A stretch of DNA of 64,000 bases from CAWCAL01 sp963695075 (GCA_963695075.1 CAVOFR010000001.1:186001-250000), one strand, 5' to 3'; positions 18,200-27,282 are shown, counted from the stretch's first letter. Notes: generated by a model from the sequence alone, not told the origin. Numbers and translations: made by a program.

Positions 18200-18229
18200 C
18201 GAACACGTGTTCTAGCAAACATGTGTTCG
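18200..18229 (-). promoter_or_regulatory. Two tandem LexA (SOS) boxes
   Basis: Read on the minus strand, CGAAC-ACAT-GTTTG (18216-18229) and AGAAC-ACGT-GTTCG (18200-18213) each differ by one base from the actinobacterial LexA consensus CGAAC-N4-GTTCG. The inner part GAACACGTGTTC is a perfect 12-bp palindrome. Box centres are 16 bp apart, and the proximal box touches the start codon of the exonuclease/UvrC-like gene, so LexA bound here would block its promoter. Confidence 0.75.
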
Positions 18230-18277
18230 AGGGGCAACCCCTGCGTTGTCCATCCCCCGGAGCTCATCCACGACGAC

Positions 18278-18316
18278 GAGTGCGTTATCCGGGGACAGAC
18301 CCCGAATAACGCACTC
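18278..18316. repeat. Long perfect-arm palindrome, REP-like
   Basis: GAGTGCGTTAT pairs with ATAACGCACTC over 11 bp, then after one mismatch CGGGG pairs with CCCCG, around a 5-nt ACAGA loop. It lies between divergent genes, where a terminator is not expected. The GGGGACAGACCCC core resembles REP palindromes spread by single-strand (TnpA-REP) transposases in many bacteria; that link is from memory of such elements and needs a genome search. Confidence 0.6.
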
Positions 18317-18350
18317 AGGCGCAACGGGCCGGGCCGATAGCCTCCGTCTC

Positions 18351-18554
18351 GTGGCGGTAGCTCGGTATCGGTGTACGACGTGCGGGAATCTGACCCGCTT
18401 CGACGTGGTGGCGACTCGACGAACGCGCGCCTACCACCACTACTCGGTCGGCGGTGAACTCGAGATCGAACAGGAGGACCTCCTCGACGAGACGATCGAG
18501 AGCGTGACGTGTCGCTGGTGCGGTCCGACGGGCACGGTCGAAGAGGCCGACTGA
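18351..18554 (+). CDS. Small zinc-ribbon protein
   Basis: A 67-residue protein from GTG 18351 has two CxxC knuckles, C8/C11 (RCTTCGN) and C54/C57 (TCRWCG), separated by a charged middle with acidic EIEQEDLLDETIE. This is the pattern of a zinc ribbon with the second knuckle near the C-terminus. The function is unknown. It is divergent from the exonuclease/UvrC-like gene and precedes another small cysteine-rich gene. Start choice rests on the position of the first knuckle. Confidence 0.7.
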   Translation: MAVARYRCTTCGNLTRFDVVATRRTRAYHHYSVGGELEIEQEDLLDETIESVTCRWCGPTGTVEEAD

Positions 18555-18612
18555 AGGTCGGGACGCTGCGGGCGGGGCTCCGGTGTCGCACCCCTCGCTC
18601 ATACTCACGGTC

Positions 18613-18813
18613 ATGGACGAACCGCTACGAATCTCCTGTGACTCCTGCGCCATGAAGGGCACCGCTGCATGCGATGACTGTGTCGTGACGTTTCTCTGCC
18701 GTCGGGAGCCCGATGACGCCCTGGTGATCGACGCCGACGAGTGGCGAGCGCTGAAGACGCTGCGGTCGGCCGGGCTGGCACCACCGCTGCGGCATCAGAT
18801 CCGGTGGGGGTGA
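18613..18813 (+). CDS. Small cysteine-rich conserved protein
   Basis: The 66-residue protein MDEPLRISCDSCAMKG... has C9/C12, C20/C23 and C29, suggesting a metal knuckle, followed by DALVIDADEWRALKTLRSAGL. Short proteins of this form are common next to queG-like or fission genes in Actinobacteria to my knowledge, without assigned function. The ATG at 18613 lies 7 nt after CATACT. It precedes queG by 34 bp and may be cotranscribed with it. Confidence 0.72.
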   Translation: MDEPLRISCDSCAMKGTAACDDCVVTFLCRREPDDALVIDADEWRALKTLRSAGLAPPLRHQIRWG

Positions 18814-18847
18814 GGTCCCAACCCGTGGGGGTGCGCGAGCATGCAGT

Positions 18848-19948
18848 GTGGCCAGTCCGAGCGATCGAAACTACCGGGACGATCTGCTGAGCTTCGCCCG
18901 GACCGTCGGGTTGTCATCTGTCGGTGTCACGTCGGCGGCACCCTTCCCCGAGACCCGCGGCCACCTCGAGCGGCGTCGCGACAGCGGTCTCTCCGCCGGA
19001 ATGCAGTTCACGTACCGCAACCCCGAGCGGGCAACCACCCCGACCGTGTCGCTGCCGGAGGCGGCGTCCATGATCGTCGGTGCTTGGGCCTACGGCGGGC
19101 CCGACGGCGAGCCGCCGCCGCTGGCGGCTGCCGGCCGCGTGGCTCGCTTCGCTCGTGGCAACCCGTATGCCGCATTCCGGACTGCACTGGATGCGATCGC
19201 CGATCGGCTCCGCGCCGATGGCCACCGAGCCCGCGTTCTCATGGACGACAACGCACTCGTGGATCGGGCTGCCGCCCACCGGGCTGGTCTGGGTTGGTGG
19301 GGGAAGAACACGACGCTGCTGTTGCCCGACGGGGGGAGTTGGCACCTCCTCGGATCCGTACTCACCGACGCCGGGCTTCCCGGGACCGATGGCCCGGTCG
19401 CCGACGGCTGCGGTGGCTGCCGCCGATGCCTCGACTCCTGCCCGACCGGGGCGCTGGACGAGCCGGGTGTTCTCGACGCGCGCCGATGCCTCACATGGCT
19501 GCTGCAGGCTCGCGGCGCGTTCCCCCGCGAGTTCCGCGTCGCTCTCGGCGATCGGATCTACGGCTGCGACGATTGCCAGGTCGTGTGCCCTCCCAGCCGG
19601 GCCGGTCGATCGGGGGCCGCCGCCCAATCGGGGGCGTGGCTCGACGTCGTCGCCCTACTGGATCTCGACGACGACGCGTTGATGGAGGCGGTCGGCCACT
19701 GGTACATCCCCGGGCGCCAGGTCCGATACGTCCGTCGGAACCTGTTGGTCGTGCTCGGTAACGTCGGTGACCCCGACCACCCGGTGGTCATCACCGCAGT
19801 CGATCTTGCCCTCCGCCATGCTGATGCAGTCGTGCGCTCCCACGCCGTGTGGGCTGCGAGACTCCTCGGCCTGGACCGGCTTCTCTCGGTCGTTGCCGAT
19901 GATGCCGATCCCTCGGTCCGAGACGAGCTCGACGCCGGGATGTCATGA
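18848..19948 (+). CDS. queG: Epoxyqueuosine reductase
   Basis: The 366-residue protein reduces epoxyqueuosine to queuosine in the anticodon wobble position of certain tRNAs, using cobalamin and two [4Fe-4S] clusters. Visible marks: an N-terminal cobalamin-binding domain with the MDDNALVDRAAAHRAGLGWWGKNT block (132-155), the first cluster motif C188/C191/C194/C198 (CGGCRRCLDSCPTGAL), the second GCDDCQVVCP, and a C-terminal HEAT-like tail (DLALRHADAVVRSHAVWAARLLG). No other queuosine genes are in the window. GTG 18848 is the start that gives a full N-terminus. Confidence 0.92.
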   Translation: MASPSDRNYRDDLLSFARTVGLSSVGVTSAAPFPETRGHLERRRDSGLSAGMQFTYRNPERATTPTVSLPEAASMIVGAWAYGGPDGEPPPLAAAGRVARFARGNPYAAFRTALDAIADRLRADGHRARVLMDDNALVDRAAAHRAGLGWWGKNTTLLLPDGGSWHLLGSVLTDAGLPGTDGPVADGCGGCRRCLDSCPTGALDEPGVLDARRCLTWLLQARGAFPREFRVALGDRIYGCDDCQVVCPPSRAGRSGAAAQSGAWLDVVALLDLDDDALMEAVGHWYIPGRQVRYVRRNLLVVLGNVGDPDHPVVITAVDLALRHADAVVRSHAVWAARLLGLDRLLSVVADDADPSVRDELDAGMS

Positions 19949-19995
19949 TCCGGTGGCCGCACCGGTGGCCACCGCGATAGACACGAGCTCTCACC

Positions 19996-21120
19996 ATGCA
20001 CCACCTTCTGGTCACCAACGACTTCCCGCCCAAACTGGGCGGTATCCAGTCCTATCTCTGGGAGCTGTGGCGACGACTCGACCCCGACTCCTTCACGGTG
20101 CTGACCACGCCACACGCCGACAGTCCGGCCTGGGACGACGAGCAGGCCTTTCGGGTCGAGCGCACCCGGGAACCGGTGTTGCTCCCCACGCGGTCGCTCA
20201 GCCGTCGGATCGACGCCCTCGCCGATCAGGTCGGTGCCGATCTGGTCGTGCTCGATCCGGCGCTTCCGCTGGGCCACCTCGGACCGGGTCTGGAACGGCC
20301 GTACGGGGTCGTCGTGCACGGAGCCGAGGTGACCGTCCCGGGCCGATTGCCCGGGGTGCAGTTGGATCTGCGCCGCACGTTGCGCGGCGCCGAACTGGTC
20401 GTGGCGGCCGGTCACTACCCGGCCGCCGAGGCGCGTCGGGCCGCGGGGCGAGAGCTCCCGATCGTCGTGGTGCCCCCGGGGGTCGACACCGAGCGGTTCG
20501 TGCCACTCGACGCCTCCCGGCGGGCCGAAGCTCGAGTCGAGTTCGGACTCGATCCAGACGCTCCACTGGTGGTCAGCGTGAGCCGTCTGGTTCCCCGCAA
20601 GGGGATGGACGTCCTGATCCGAGCCGTGGCCGGTGTGGCCGATCGGATCCCCGATGTCGGCCTGGCCATCGCCGGCCACGGCCGGGATCGGGGACGACTC
20701 GAGCGACTGGCCGATCGACACGGTTCCCCCACCCGCTTCCTCGGCCGGGTCGGCGACGACCGACTCCCGCTGCTCTACGGGTGCGCGGACGTGTTCGCCA
20801 TGCTCTGCCGGAACCGCTGGTTCGGGCTCGAGCAGGAGGGATTCGGCATCGTCTTCCTCGAGGCTGCAGCCTGTGGCGTGCCCCAGGTCGCCGGAGCCAG
20901 CGGAGGATCGGCGGAGGCGGTCGATCACGAAGAGACCGGCTTCGTCATCGATCCAGCCAACGATCCGGCTGCCGCATCCCGAGCGATCTCCCAGATCCTC
21001 TCCGATCCCACCTTGGCCGGCCGGCTCGGGGCCGAATCACGGAGCCGGGCCGAATCCCACTACTCGTACGATCGCCTGGCCGGGGACCTGGCGAGCGGGT
21101 TGCGGTCGTGGGTGTCCTGA
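19996..21120 (+). CDS. GT4 glycosyltransferase, PimB'-like phosphatidylinositol mannosyltransferase
   Basis: The 374-residue protein has the GT-B fold of family 4: an N-terminal LLVTNDFPPKLGGIQSYLWEL block, VVVHGAEVTVPG, and the C-terminal donor-binding VVSVSRLVPRKGMDVLIRA and EGFGIVFLEAAACGVPQVAGASGGSAEAV (the E-x7-E motif). The lead sequence and the context (trpD and exonuclease/UvrC fusion upstream, SRPBCC protein downstream) match the region around pimB' in Mycobacterium, where the enzyme adds the second mannose to phosphatidylinositol mannoside on the cytoplasmic side of the membrane. Activity on the same acceptor is inferred. Confidence 0.85.
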   Translation: MHHLLVTNDFPPKLGGIQSYLWELWRRLDPDSFTVLTTPHADSPAWDDEQAFRVERTREPVLLPTRSLSRRIDALADQVGADLVVLDPALPLGHLGPGLERPYGVVVHGAEVTVPGRLPGVQLDLRRTLRGAELVVAAGHYPAAEARRAAGRELPIVVVPPGVDTERFVPLDASRRAEARVEFGLDPDAPLVVSVSRLVPRKGMDVLIRAVAGVADRIPDVGLAIAGHGRDRGRLERLADRHGSPTRFLGRVGDDRLPLLYGCADVFAMLCRNRWFGLEQEGFGIVFLEAAACGVPQVAGASGGSAEAVDHEETGFVIDPANDPAAASRAISQILSDPTLAGRLGAESRSRAESHYSYDRLAGDLASGLRSWVS

Positions 21121-21144
21121 CCGTGGCGGTCACGGGGGATCCGC

Positions 21145-21623
21145 ATGACTGAATCGGACGAGCTCCCCGGCGGCCTGTTGCTCACGGTCGACGCGGCCGC
21201 GACCGTCGCCTTCACCGGGTTGGCCGCGGCAGCGGTGATCCTGGGTGGGGCCTGGGTCGGTCTGCTCGTCGCGTCGAGCTCCGTGCTCTTCGTCGCGGGC
21301 TCGGTGGCGTGTCTTTGGGCATTCGGCGTGGCCGTTCAGCGCAGCCGGGAATGCGAGATCGGTCCGGCCCAGCTCTACTTCCTCACCGGCGGGTGCGCAC
21401 CGGCGAGCGTCCGGAACCGATTTGGCGCACTTCTCGCGATCCAGACCGCCGTCGGTCTGGTCGCGGCGAGTATTCGACCCTTCACCGGCGTCGCGTTCGG
21501 GATCCTCGTACCGATGCTCGGTCTCGGCTTGGCTGGCTTGTGGGCAGCGCGTAACGGTGTGTACCCCGACCGGGTCCCAGCCGGCGAGCGCAATCGCTCC
21601 GACAAGCCCGAGGATCGACAAGA

Positions 21624-21627
<4 letters not shown>
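21145..21627 (+). CDS. Membrane protein of unknown function
   Basis: The 160-residue protein has four likely membrane segments in two hairpins (about 18-37, 40-62, 91-107 and 114-133) and a charged C-terminal tail ending DRQE. I do not recognise a named family. It starts 25 bp after the pimB-like gene and overlaps the SRPBCC gene by 4 bases (ATGA), so it belongs to the same transcription unit. Confidence 0.78.
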
Positions 21628-22115
<488 letters not shown>

Positions 22116-22120
22116 CACCG

Positions 22121-22408
22121 GTGGCTGACGGCATCGAGCCCGGCTCCGTCGAGAAGGGCACAGAGCACCTCCAGGTGGCAGCCCGCGAGATGCTGTCGGC
22201 CGCCCGAGCTTTTCTCGACGCGATCGAGGACATCGTCGAGGATCCCGATCGGATCCGCGAGCTGGGCCAGGCGGTCGGCTCGGTCGCTCAACAGGCCGTC
22301 CGGGTGGGGAAGTCGGCCATTGGCGGCGAGGCGGGCCAGGCGTGGTACGACGGCGGCGAGGGGCAGGACGATGCCGAGGGAACGGCCGGTTCTGACCCTC
22401 TGTTCTGA
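22121..22408 (+). CDS. Small acidic helical protein, unknown
   Basis: The 95-residue protein (GTG start) has a central amphipathic helix, LQVAAREMLSAARAFLDAIEDIVEDPDRIREL, followed by a Gly/Asp-rich tail. No domain is recognised. It starts 5 bp after the SRPBCC gene and ends 95 bp before the coiled-coil gene, so it is probably part of the pimB-like operon. Actinobacteria carry a similar small gene next to the SRPBCC gene, as far as I recall. Confidence 0.65.
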   Translation: MADGIEPGSVEKGTEHLQVAAREMLSAARAFLDAIEDIVEDPDRIRELGQAVGSVAQQAVRVGKSAIGGEAGQAWYDGGEGQDDAEGTAGSDPLF

Positions 22409-22503
22409 TCTCCGCGTCATTCGCCCCGGCCGGCGCCACAGCCCGCCATGAAACCCGATCGAATCCTCATCCGCACCCGGCGAGGGCCGATAGGGGTTTC
22501 GCT

Positions 22504-24375
22504 ATGCGATTCCTGCGATATGGCGATGACGGCCACGGCCTCACGCTCGACTTCCACGAAGACGTCACCATCCTCGCCGCGCTACGACCGATCGAGGAGG
22601 CGCGGGTCGTGCGAGCTCTGCGCGCAGCCATCATGGGACGGGCCGTCGACGCCCCGCTCCAGGTCGAGATCGACGGTGAGGTCGTGCAGCTGGCGGCAGG
22701 TGATCGGATCCCCGAGACGAATCACCATCCGATGGACTGCGTCGGCCAAGCGGATCAGATCGCCGAATTCGCAGCCCAGACCGATTCGGCCGTAGCGGCT
22801 GGTCGTCACCGGCTGAAGGCGGCCGATCGTGCCGTCCTGGTTCTCGAGGAATCCGTCGCCGCCACTCGGGCGCAGCACGATCAGCTGGCGGCGGAGCGCT
22901 CTCGACTGGAACACGAGGTTGAAGTCGTCGGCCTCAGGGCGGAGGCGATGCGGGCGGAAACCGACGAAATCCGGATCAGGTCGATGGCTCGTACCCAGAT
23001 CGACCATCTGAGGAGCCACGTCGAGTACCTCCGAGACCTGCCGGTCACAGAACTGGTGCGGCTGGCCGACGAACTGCGCATGGCGAGCGGGCCAGGACCG
23101 GTCCCCGACCAGCGGGCCCAGTCCCTCGCCGATCACTGGGCTGACGTCGCAGCCCGCGCTGCGGCACTCGAGGAGAGCCTCGTCGACGAGGGTCGGAGCC
23201 CCGAGGAGTTCGCGGCCAGGATGGAAGCCGCTCAGCGAGCGATCGGTGCCGAGGAGGCGCCGTTTCGGCCCGGGGCGATCGACGGCGAGATCGCGGAACT
23301 CGTCGAGGCCGCCCACGAAGAGGTCATCGAGTCCGAGGCGAAGCGGCGCCGATTCCTCGGATCGAAGTCGGCTCGCAGGATCGAAGAGGCTCACGCCAAG
23401 GAGCGGGAGCTCCTGGGTCAGCTCGGATTCACGACCTGGACCGGCTATGTCATGGGAACCGTGGGCATGGACACGGGCGACCGGGCCGAGCGACTCCAGG
23501 TCGCACAGGAGGAGCTCGCGGCTGTGCAGGCCGAGTGGGACGAGGTCAGCGCGGAGCTTGCCGAGAATCCCGCGTATTCGGCCTTGTTCGAGGAGATGGA
23601 GGTTCTGTACGCCGAAGCGGTGGAGCTGATCGGTGGGGACCCGTCCGGCGACATCGAGGAGACGCTGCGGTCCATCACCGTCGAGCAGGACCCCTCGGCT
23701 GACCCGGACGCGCTGGCCTTCCAGGTCGTCGGTGCCCTTCGTCGCGTCGGCGTGACGATCGACGACGGCCTCACCCACGAAGAGGTGAGCGAGCAGGCCG
23801 GACACGTCATCGATTCGCTGGCCGACGGCGCCGCCGTCGCTGACGAACAAGCTGAGCTCGCCGACCGGTTGGAGCGGCTGCTCGAAGCAGTGGAGAACGA
23901 AGGGGCGGCCGTTGACGATCTTGCACAGGAGCTCGGCGACGAGCTGTCCACCGATGTTGCTGCGCTCGAGCTACGCGCCGACGAGATCACCTCCGAGATC
24001 GTTGCCATCGACACCCGGATCGCTGAAGTCGACGACCTGATATCGGCTCGCCTGACCCTACGGGACACTGCCGTGGCGGCAACCCGGAGGACCGCGGTGG
24101 ACCTGATCGATACCGTGGCCGAGGCGGGCTCGCTGCCCGAGGCGGCGCAGAACGAGTACCTCGCACACCGGCTGCGGAACCACCTCGACGAAGAGGACGT
24201 CCCGCCCTTGATTCTCGATCACGCCTTCGCCGGATTCGTCGACCTCTCCGAGCCCCTCGGACTCCTCGAAGCCGAGCAGGGTGCGATCCAGATCATCGTG
24301 ATCACGGCTCGTGCCGACCTGAGCGATTGGGCCGGAGAGCTCGGCGCGACCAACGCCGTGGTCATCACCCGGTGA
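22504..24375 (+). CDS. Coiled-coil protein with SMC/YhaN-like C-terminus, no Walker A
   Basis: The 623-residue protein starts MRFLRYGDDGHGLTLDFHEDVTILAALRP, like the first strands of an SMC/RecF-type ATPase head, but the P-loop GxxGxGKS expected there is absent. Long coiled coils follow (about 105-170, 205-300, 325-365, 450-525) with a central LGFTTWTGYVMGTVG break. Near the C-terminus PPLILDHAFAGFVDLSEPLGLLEAEQGAIQIIVITA resembles the Walker B/D-loop of YhaN- and RecN-like ATPases. It appears to be a degenerate SMC-like protein that no longer binds ATP in the usual way. It lies 22 bp upstream of the glucokinase gene on the same strand. Confidence 0.75.
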   Translation: MRFLRYGDDGHGLTLDFHEDVTILAALRPIEEARVVRALRAAIMGRAVDAPLQVEIDGEVVQLAAGDRIPETNHHPMDCVGQADQIAEFAAQTDSAVAAGRHRLKAADRAVLVLEESVAATRAQHDQLAAERSRLEHEVEVVGLRAEAMRAETDEIRIRSMARTQIDHLRSHVEYLRDLPVTELVRLADELRMASGPGPVPDQRAQSLADHWADVAARAAALEESLVDEGRSPEEFAARMEAAQRAIGAEEAPFRPGAIDGEIAELVEAAHEEVIESEAKRRRFLGSKSARRIEEAHAKERELLGQLGFTTWTGYVMGTVGMDTGDRAERLQVAQEELAAVQAEWDEVSAELAENPAYSALFEEMEVLYAEAVELIGGDPSGDIEETLRSITVEQDPSADPDALAFQVVGALRRVGVTIDDGLTHEEVSEQAGHVIDSLADGAAVADEQAELADRLERLLEAVENEGAAVDDLAQELGDELSTDVAALELRADEITSEIVAIDTRIAEVDDLISARLTLRDTAVAATRRTAVDLIDTVAEAGSLPEAAQNEYLAHRLRNHLDEEDVPPLILDHAFAGFVDLSEPLGLLEAEQGAIQIIVITARADLSDWAGELGATNAVVITR

Positions 24376-24397
24376 GGGGCCGGTAGCATCGCCGGCC

Positions 24398-25348
24398 GTG
24401 GCCGGTACGACTGACGAGAGCGTGATCGGGATCGATGTCGGTGGAACGAAGATCCTCGCCATCGCCTTCGATCCATCCAATCCGGCGAACATCCGGGCCG
24501 AGGCCCACGTTCCCACGCCGAGCGGGGCGGACAGCCTCGTCGAGGCACTGGTCACCGTTGTGCGGGGCCTGGACCAACCGGCGGGGGTCCCGGTGGGAAT
24601 GGGTATCGCCGGACTCGTCGATCGCAGCGGTCGACTGCACATCGGCCCGAACCTGCCCGGTGTCATCGACACCCCGTTCCAGGAGGTGCTCGCTTCTGGT
24701 CTCGACCGGAGCGTCGTGGTCGTCAACGACGCATCGGCGGCAGCGTGGGCCGAGTACCGGCTCGGCGCGGGTAGGCGGTCGAGCGACATGGCGATGGTCA
24801 CCCTCGGGACCGGGATCGGCGGTGGATTCGTCCTCGATGGCGAGCTCTACGCCGGGGCCAGGGGATTCGCCGGCGAGCCGGGTCACATGGTGGTCGATCC
24901 TGACGGGCCGCTCTGTCCGTGCGGTCGGCACGGCTGCTGGGAGCGATACGCGAGCGGGTTCGGTCTCGGCCGTCTCGCCCGCGATGCCGCACTGGGCGGC
25001 AGGAATGGCGCCGCCGTGCACCGAGCGGGGGGCGATCCCGAGGCGGTTCGGGGTGAGCACGTCACCGCAGCCGCGGCCGACGGCGATTCCGAGGCGCTGG
25101 CGGTTCTCGACCGGTTCAGCTGGTGGTTGGCGCTCGGGCTGGCCAACATTGCCGCACTGATCGATCCTGATGTCGTCGTGCTCGGCGGCGGGGTGATCGA
25201 TGCGCACCATCTGTTCCTGCCGCCGACTCGACGTCATTTCGGTGAGCTCCTGATGTCGGCGGACCGTCGACCGCCGATCGCGGTCGAAGCTGCCGTCCTG
25301 GGTCCCGGTGCCGGAGCGATCGGCGCAGGCCTCCTCGGTGCCCTCTGA
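24398..25348 (+). CDS. glk: ROK-family glucokinase
   Basis: The 316-residue protein has the ROK kinase layout: GIDVGGTKILAIAF (11-24) for ATP, VVVNDASAAAWAEYRLG, LGTGIGGGFVLDG, H163 (GEPGHMVVDPDG) and the zinc motif CPCGRHGCWE (C173, C175, C180). It phosphorylates glucose to glucose 6-phosphate in the cytosol. TAGCAT lies 8 nt upstream of the GTG start, a leaderless promoter inside the short gap after the coiled-coil gene, so it can be expressed separately from its neighbours. Confidence 0.9.
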   Translation: MAGTTDESVIGIDVGGTKILAIAFDPSNPANIRAEAHVPTPSGADSLVEALVTVVRGLDQPAGVPVGMGIAGLVDRSGRLHIGPNLPGVIDTPFQEVLASGLDRSVVVVNDASAAAWAEYRLGAGRRSSDMAMVTLGTGIGGGFVLDGELYAGARGFAGEPGHMVVDPDGPLCPCGRHGCWERYASGFGLGRLARDAALGGRNGAAVHRAGGDPEAVRGEHVTAAAADGDSEALAVLDRFSWWLALGLANIAALIDPDVVVLGGGVIDAHHLFLPPTRRHFGELLMSADRRPPIAVEAAVLGPGAGAIGAGLLGAL

Positions 25349-25404
25349 CAGCAAGCCGCCAATACGTCGGGACCGGGTGGGCGACGCAACTACGCTCGCC
25401 ACCC

Positions 25405-26583
25405 ATGGAGTTCCGTCGCATCAACGAGCTGCCCCCGTACGTCTTCACCATCATCAACGAGCTGAAGACCGCACGCAGGCGAGCGGGCGAAGACGTCATC
25501 GACCTGAACTTCGGCAACCCGGACCTCCCGTCGCCGGAGATCGCGGTCGAGAAGCTGGCCGAGGCGGCTCACAACCCGCGGAACCATCGCTACTCGTTGA
25601 GCCGCGGCATCCCGCGGCTGCGCGAGGCGATCGCTTCGCTGTACCAGCGACGATTCGGTGTCGACCTCGATCCCGAGACCGAGATCATCAACACGATCGG
25701 CGCCAAGGAGGGCTACTCCCACCTGATGTGGACGTTGCTCCAGCCCGGCGACGCGTGCCTGGTCCCCTCGCCCTCGTATCCGATCCACATCTACGCGCCG
25801 TTGTTCGCCGGAGCTGACGTGCGCGAGATTCCGCTGTCGACCGGCAGCGACTTCTTCGACGCGATGGTCCAACGGTTCGAGTACTCCTGGCCCCGGCCTC
25901 GGGTCATCGTTCTGTCTTTCCCCCACAATCCGACCACCACGTGCGTCGACCTCGCGTTCATGACCAAGATCGTGGAGTTCGCCCGCGAGCGCGAGGTCCT
26001 GCTCGTCCACGACTTCGCCTACGCCGACATCGGGTTCGACGGCTACGAGCCGCCGTCGATCCTCGAAGTGCCCGGAGCCAAGGAGTGTGCGGTCGAGCTC
26101 TACAGCATGACCAAGTCCTTCTCGATGGCCGGGTGGAGGGTGGCCTTCATGCTCGGCAACCCCGAGATCGTGGCCGCACTGGCGAAGCTCAAGAGCTACC
26201 TGGACTACGGCACGTTCCAGCCGATCCAGATCGCCGCCACCGTGACGATGAACGAGGCGGTCGACTTCCCGCTCGAGGTCAACGCCATCTACCAGAGCCG
26301 CCGCGACACGCTGTGCGACGGTCTGGATCGCATCGGATGGAAGATGGATCCGCCGCAGGGAACCATGTTCGCCTGGGCGCCGATCCCCGACCCCTATGTG
26401 CACATGGGTTCGATCGAGTTCGCCTCCCACCTCGTCCGGGAAGCCAACGTCGCCGTTGCGCCCGGCGTGGGTTTCGGGCCCGGCGGCGAGGGCTTCGTGC
26501 GGTTCGCTCTGATCGAGAACGAGCAGCGGATCAAACAGGCGATCCGCCAGTTCCGCCACGCCATGCCCGAGCTCGGCGCCTGA
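25405..26583 (+). CDS. Class I/II PLP aminotransferase, AlaC-like
   Basis: The 392-residue protein is a fold-type I aminotransferase. Seen are INELKTARRRAGEDVIDLNFGNPDLPSP, SRGIPRLREAIASLYQRRFGV, IGAKEGYSHLM, SFPHNPTTTC, the PLP-lysine motif YSMTKSFSMAGWRVAF, and PGVGFGPGGEGFVRFALIE. The sequence is closest in my reading to AlaC-type alanine (glutamate-pyruvate) transaminases and LL-diaminopimelate aminotransferases. The substrate cannot be fixed from motifs. TACGCT stands 8 nt before the ATG (leaderless). A palindromic repeat downstream separates it from the convergent tetR. Confidence 0.88.
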   Translation: MEFRRINELPPYVFTIINELKTARRRAGEDVIDLNFGNPDLPSPEIAVEKLAEAAHNPRNHRYSLSRGIPRLREAIASLYQRRFGVDLDPETEIINTIGAKEGYSHLMWTLLQPGDACLVPSPSYPIHIYAPLFAGADVREIPLSTGSDFFDAMVQRFEYSWPRPRVIVLSFPHNPTTTCVDLAFMTKIVEFAREREVLLVHDFAYADIGFDGYEPPSILEVPGAKECAVELYSMTKSFSMAGWRVAFMLGNPEIVAALAKLKSYLDYGTFQPIQIAATVTMNEAVDFPLEVNAIYQSRRDTLCDGLDRIGWKMDPPQGTMFAWAPIPDPYVHMGSIEFASHLVREANVAVAPGVGFGPGGEGFVRFALIENEQRIKQAIRQFRHAMPELGA

Positions 26584-26605
26584 CCGTGCCAACCCCTCCT
26601 CCTAT

Positions 26606-26658
26606 GCGAACTTTGGGCATTCTCCCGGATATGTGAGGGCCCCATGCCCAAAGTTCGG
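26606..26658 (-). repeat. 53-bp palindromic intergenic repeat, copy 2
   Basis: In reverse complement this begins CCGAACTTTGGGCA, contains CCCTCACATA at the same offset, and ends GCCCAAAGTTCG, matching copy 1 (6161-6213) in length and layout. The inverted ends can form a 13-bp or longer stem. It lies between the convergent aminotransferase and tetR genes and could serve as a two-way terminator. Confidence 0.75.
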
Positions 26659-26673
26659 GTTGGGGCGCGGGGC

Positions 26674-27261
26674 TCAGCGGCCGAGGCCCCGGAGGCAGAG
26701 GTGGACGGCGGCCTCGGTGACTTCGTCGACCGGTTTGGACCCTTCGAGCAGGTAGGTCTGGGCCAGGTGGAAGATGATCCCCATGATGGCGTGGACGACC
26801 AGCTCGGGATCGACGACGGTGCACCCCTGGGCTCGGAGAGCAGCGTCGACGTAGGACCGGGCGTCGTCCACGGCGATGGCCAGACCGAGGCGCATCGCGG
26901 GGGCGAAAAGCTCTTCCGTGGCGGCGAACTGGACCAGACTGAACCAGGAGTGGTTCTCGTCAGCCCACTCGAGAGCGGCCCGGATACCGGCTGCCACCTG
27001 ATCGAGGGGATCGTCGAGGTCGGCGATCGCGGCCAGCTGGCGGCGGCGCAGGTCGTTCTGTGCGCCCTTCAGGATCTCGAGGAACAGCTCCTCTTTCGAG
27101 TCGAAGTACCAATAGAACACGCCCTTGCCGACGCCGAGCTCGTTGACGATCTCGGTGACCGACGTGGGGTGGTAGCCGCGTTCGGCGAACCTCCGGCTGG
27201 CCACATCGATCAGCTGGCGGCGGCGTTCGAGTCCACGCGTAGTGAGCTGTCGGGTCCCCAC
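26674..27261 (-). CDS. TetR-family repressor downstream of glpK
   Basis: The 195-residue protein has the TetR DNA-binding helix set (QLIDVASRRFAERGYHPTSVTEIVNELGVGKGVFYWYFDSKEELFLEIL) followed by a helical ligand domain. GTG 27261 is preferred over GTG 27270: on the minus strand TAGCGT lies 7 nt before it, and TTGACC stands 18 bp further up, giving a complete leaderless promoter. The operator TTGACCGACCGGTCAA covers the -35, so the protein should repress itself. It is placed right after glpK, which suggests a ligand from glycerol or lipid metabolism; this is inference. Confidence 0.88.
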   Translation of the reverse strand: MGTRQLTTRGLERRRQLIDVASRRFAERGYHPTSVTEIVNELGVGKGVFYWYFDSKEELFLEILKGAQNDLRRRQLAAIADLDDPLDQVAAGIRAALEWADENHSWFSLVQFAATEELFAPAMRLGLAIAVDDARSYVDAALRAQGCTVVDPELVVHAIMGIIFHLAQTYLLEGSKPVDEVTEAAVHLCLRGLGR

Positions 27262-27282
27262 GGGCCGCACGCTACGAGTCTC

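Noticed and set aside
26606..26658. Palindrome as a simple intrinsic terminator
   Set aside because: It may terminate both genes, but a second copy of the same length and inner core at 6161-6213 shows it is a dispersed repeat rather than a locally evolved terminator.
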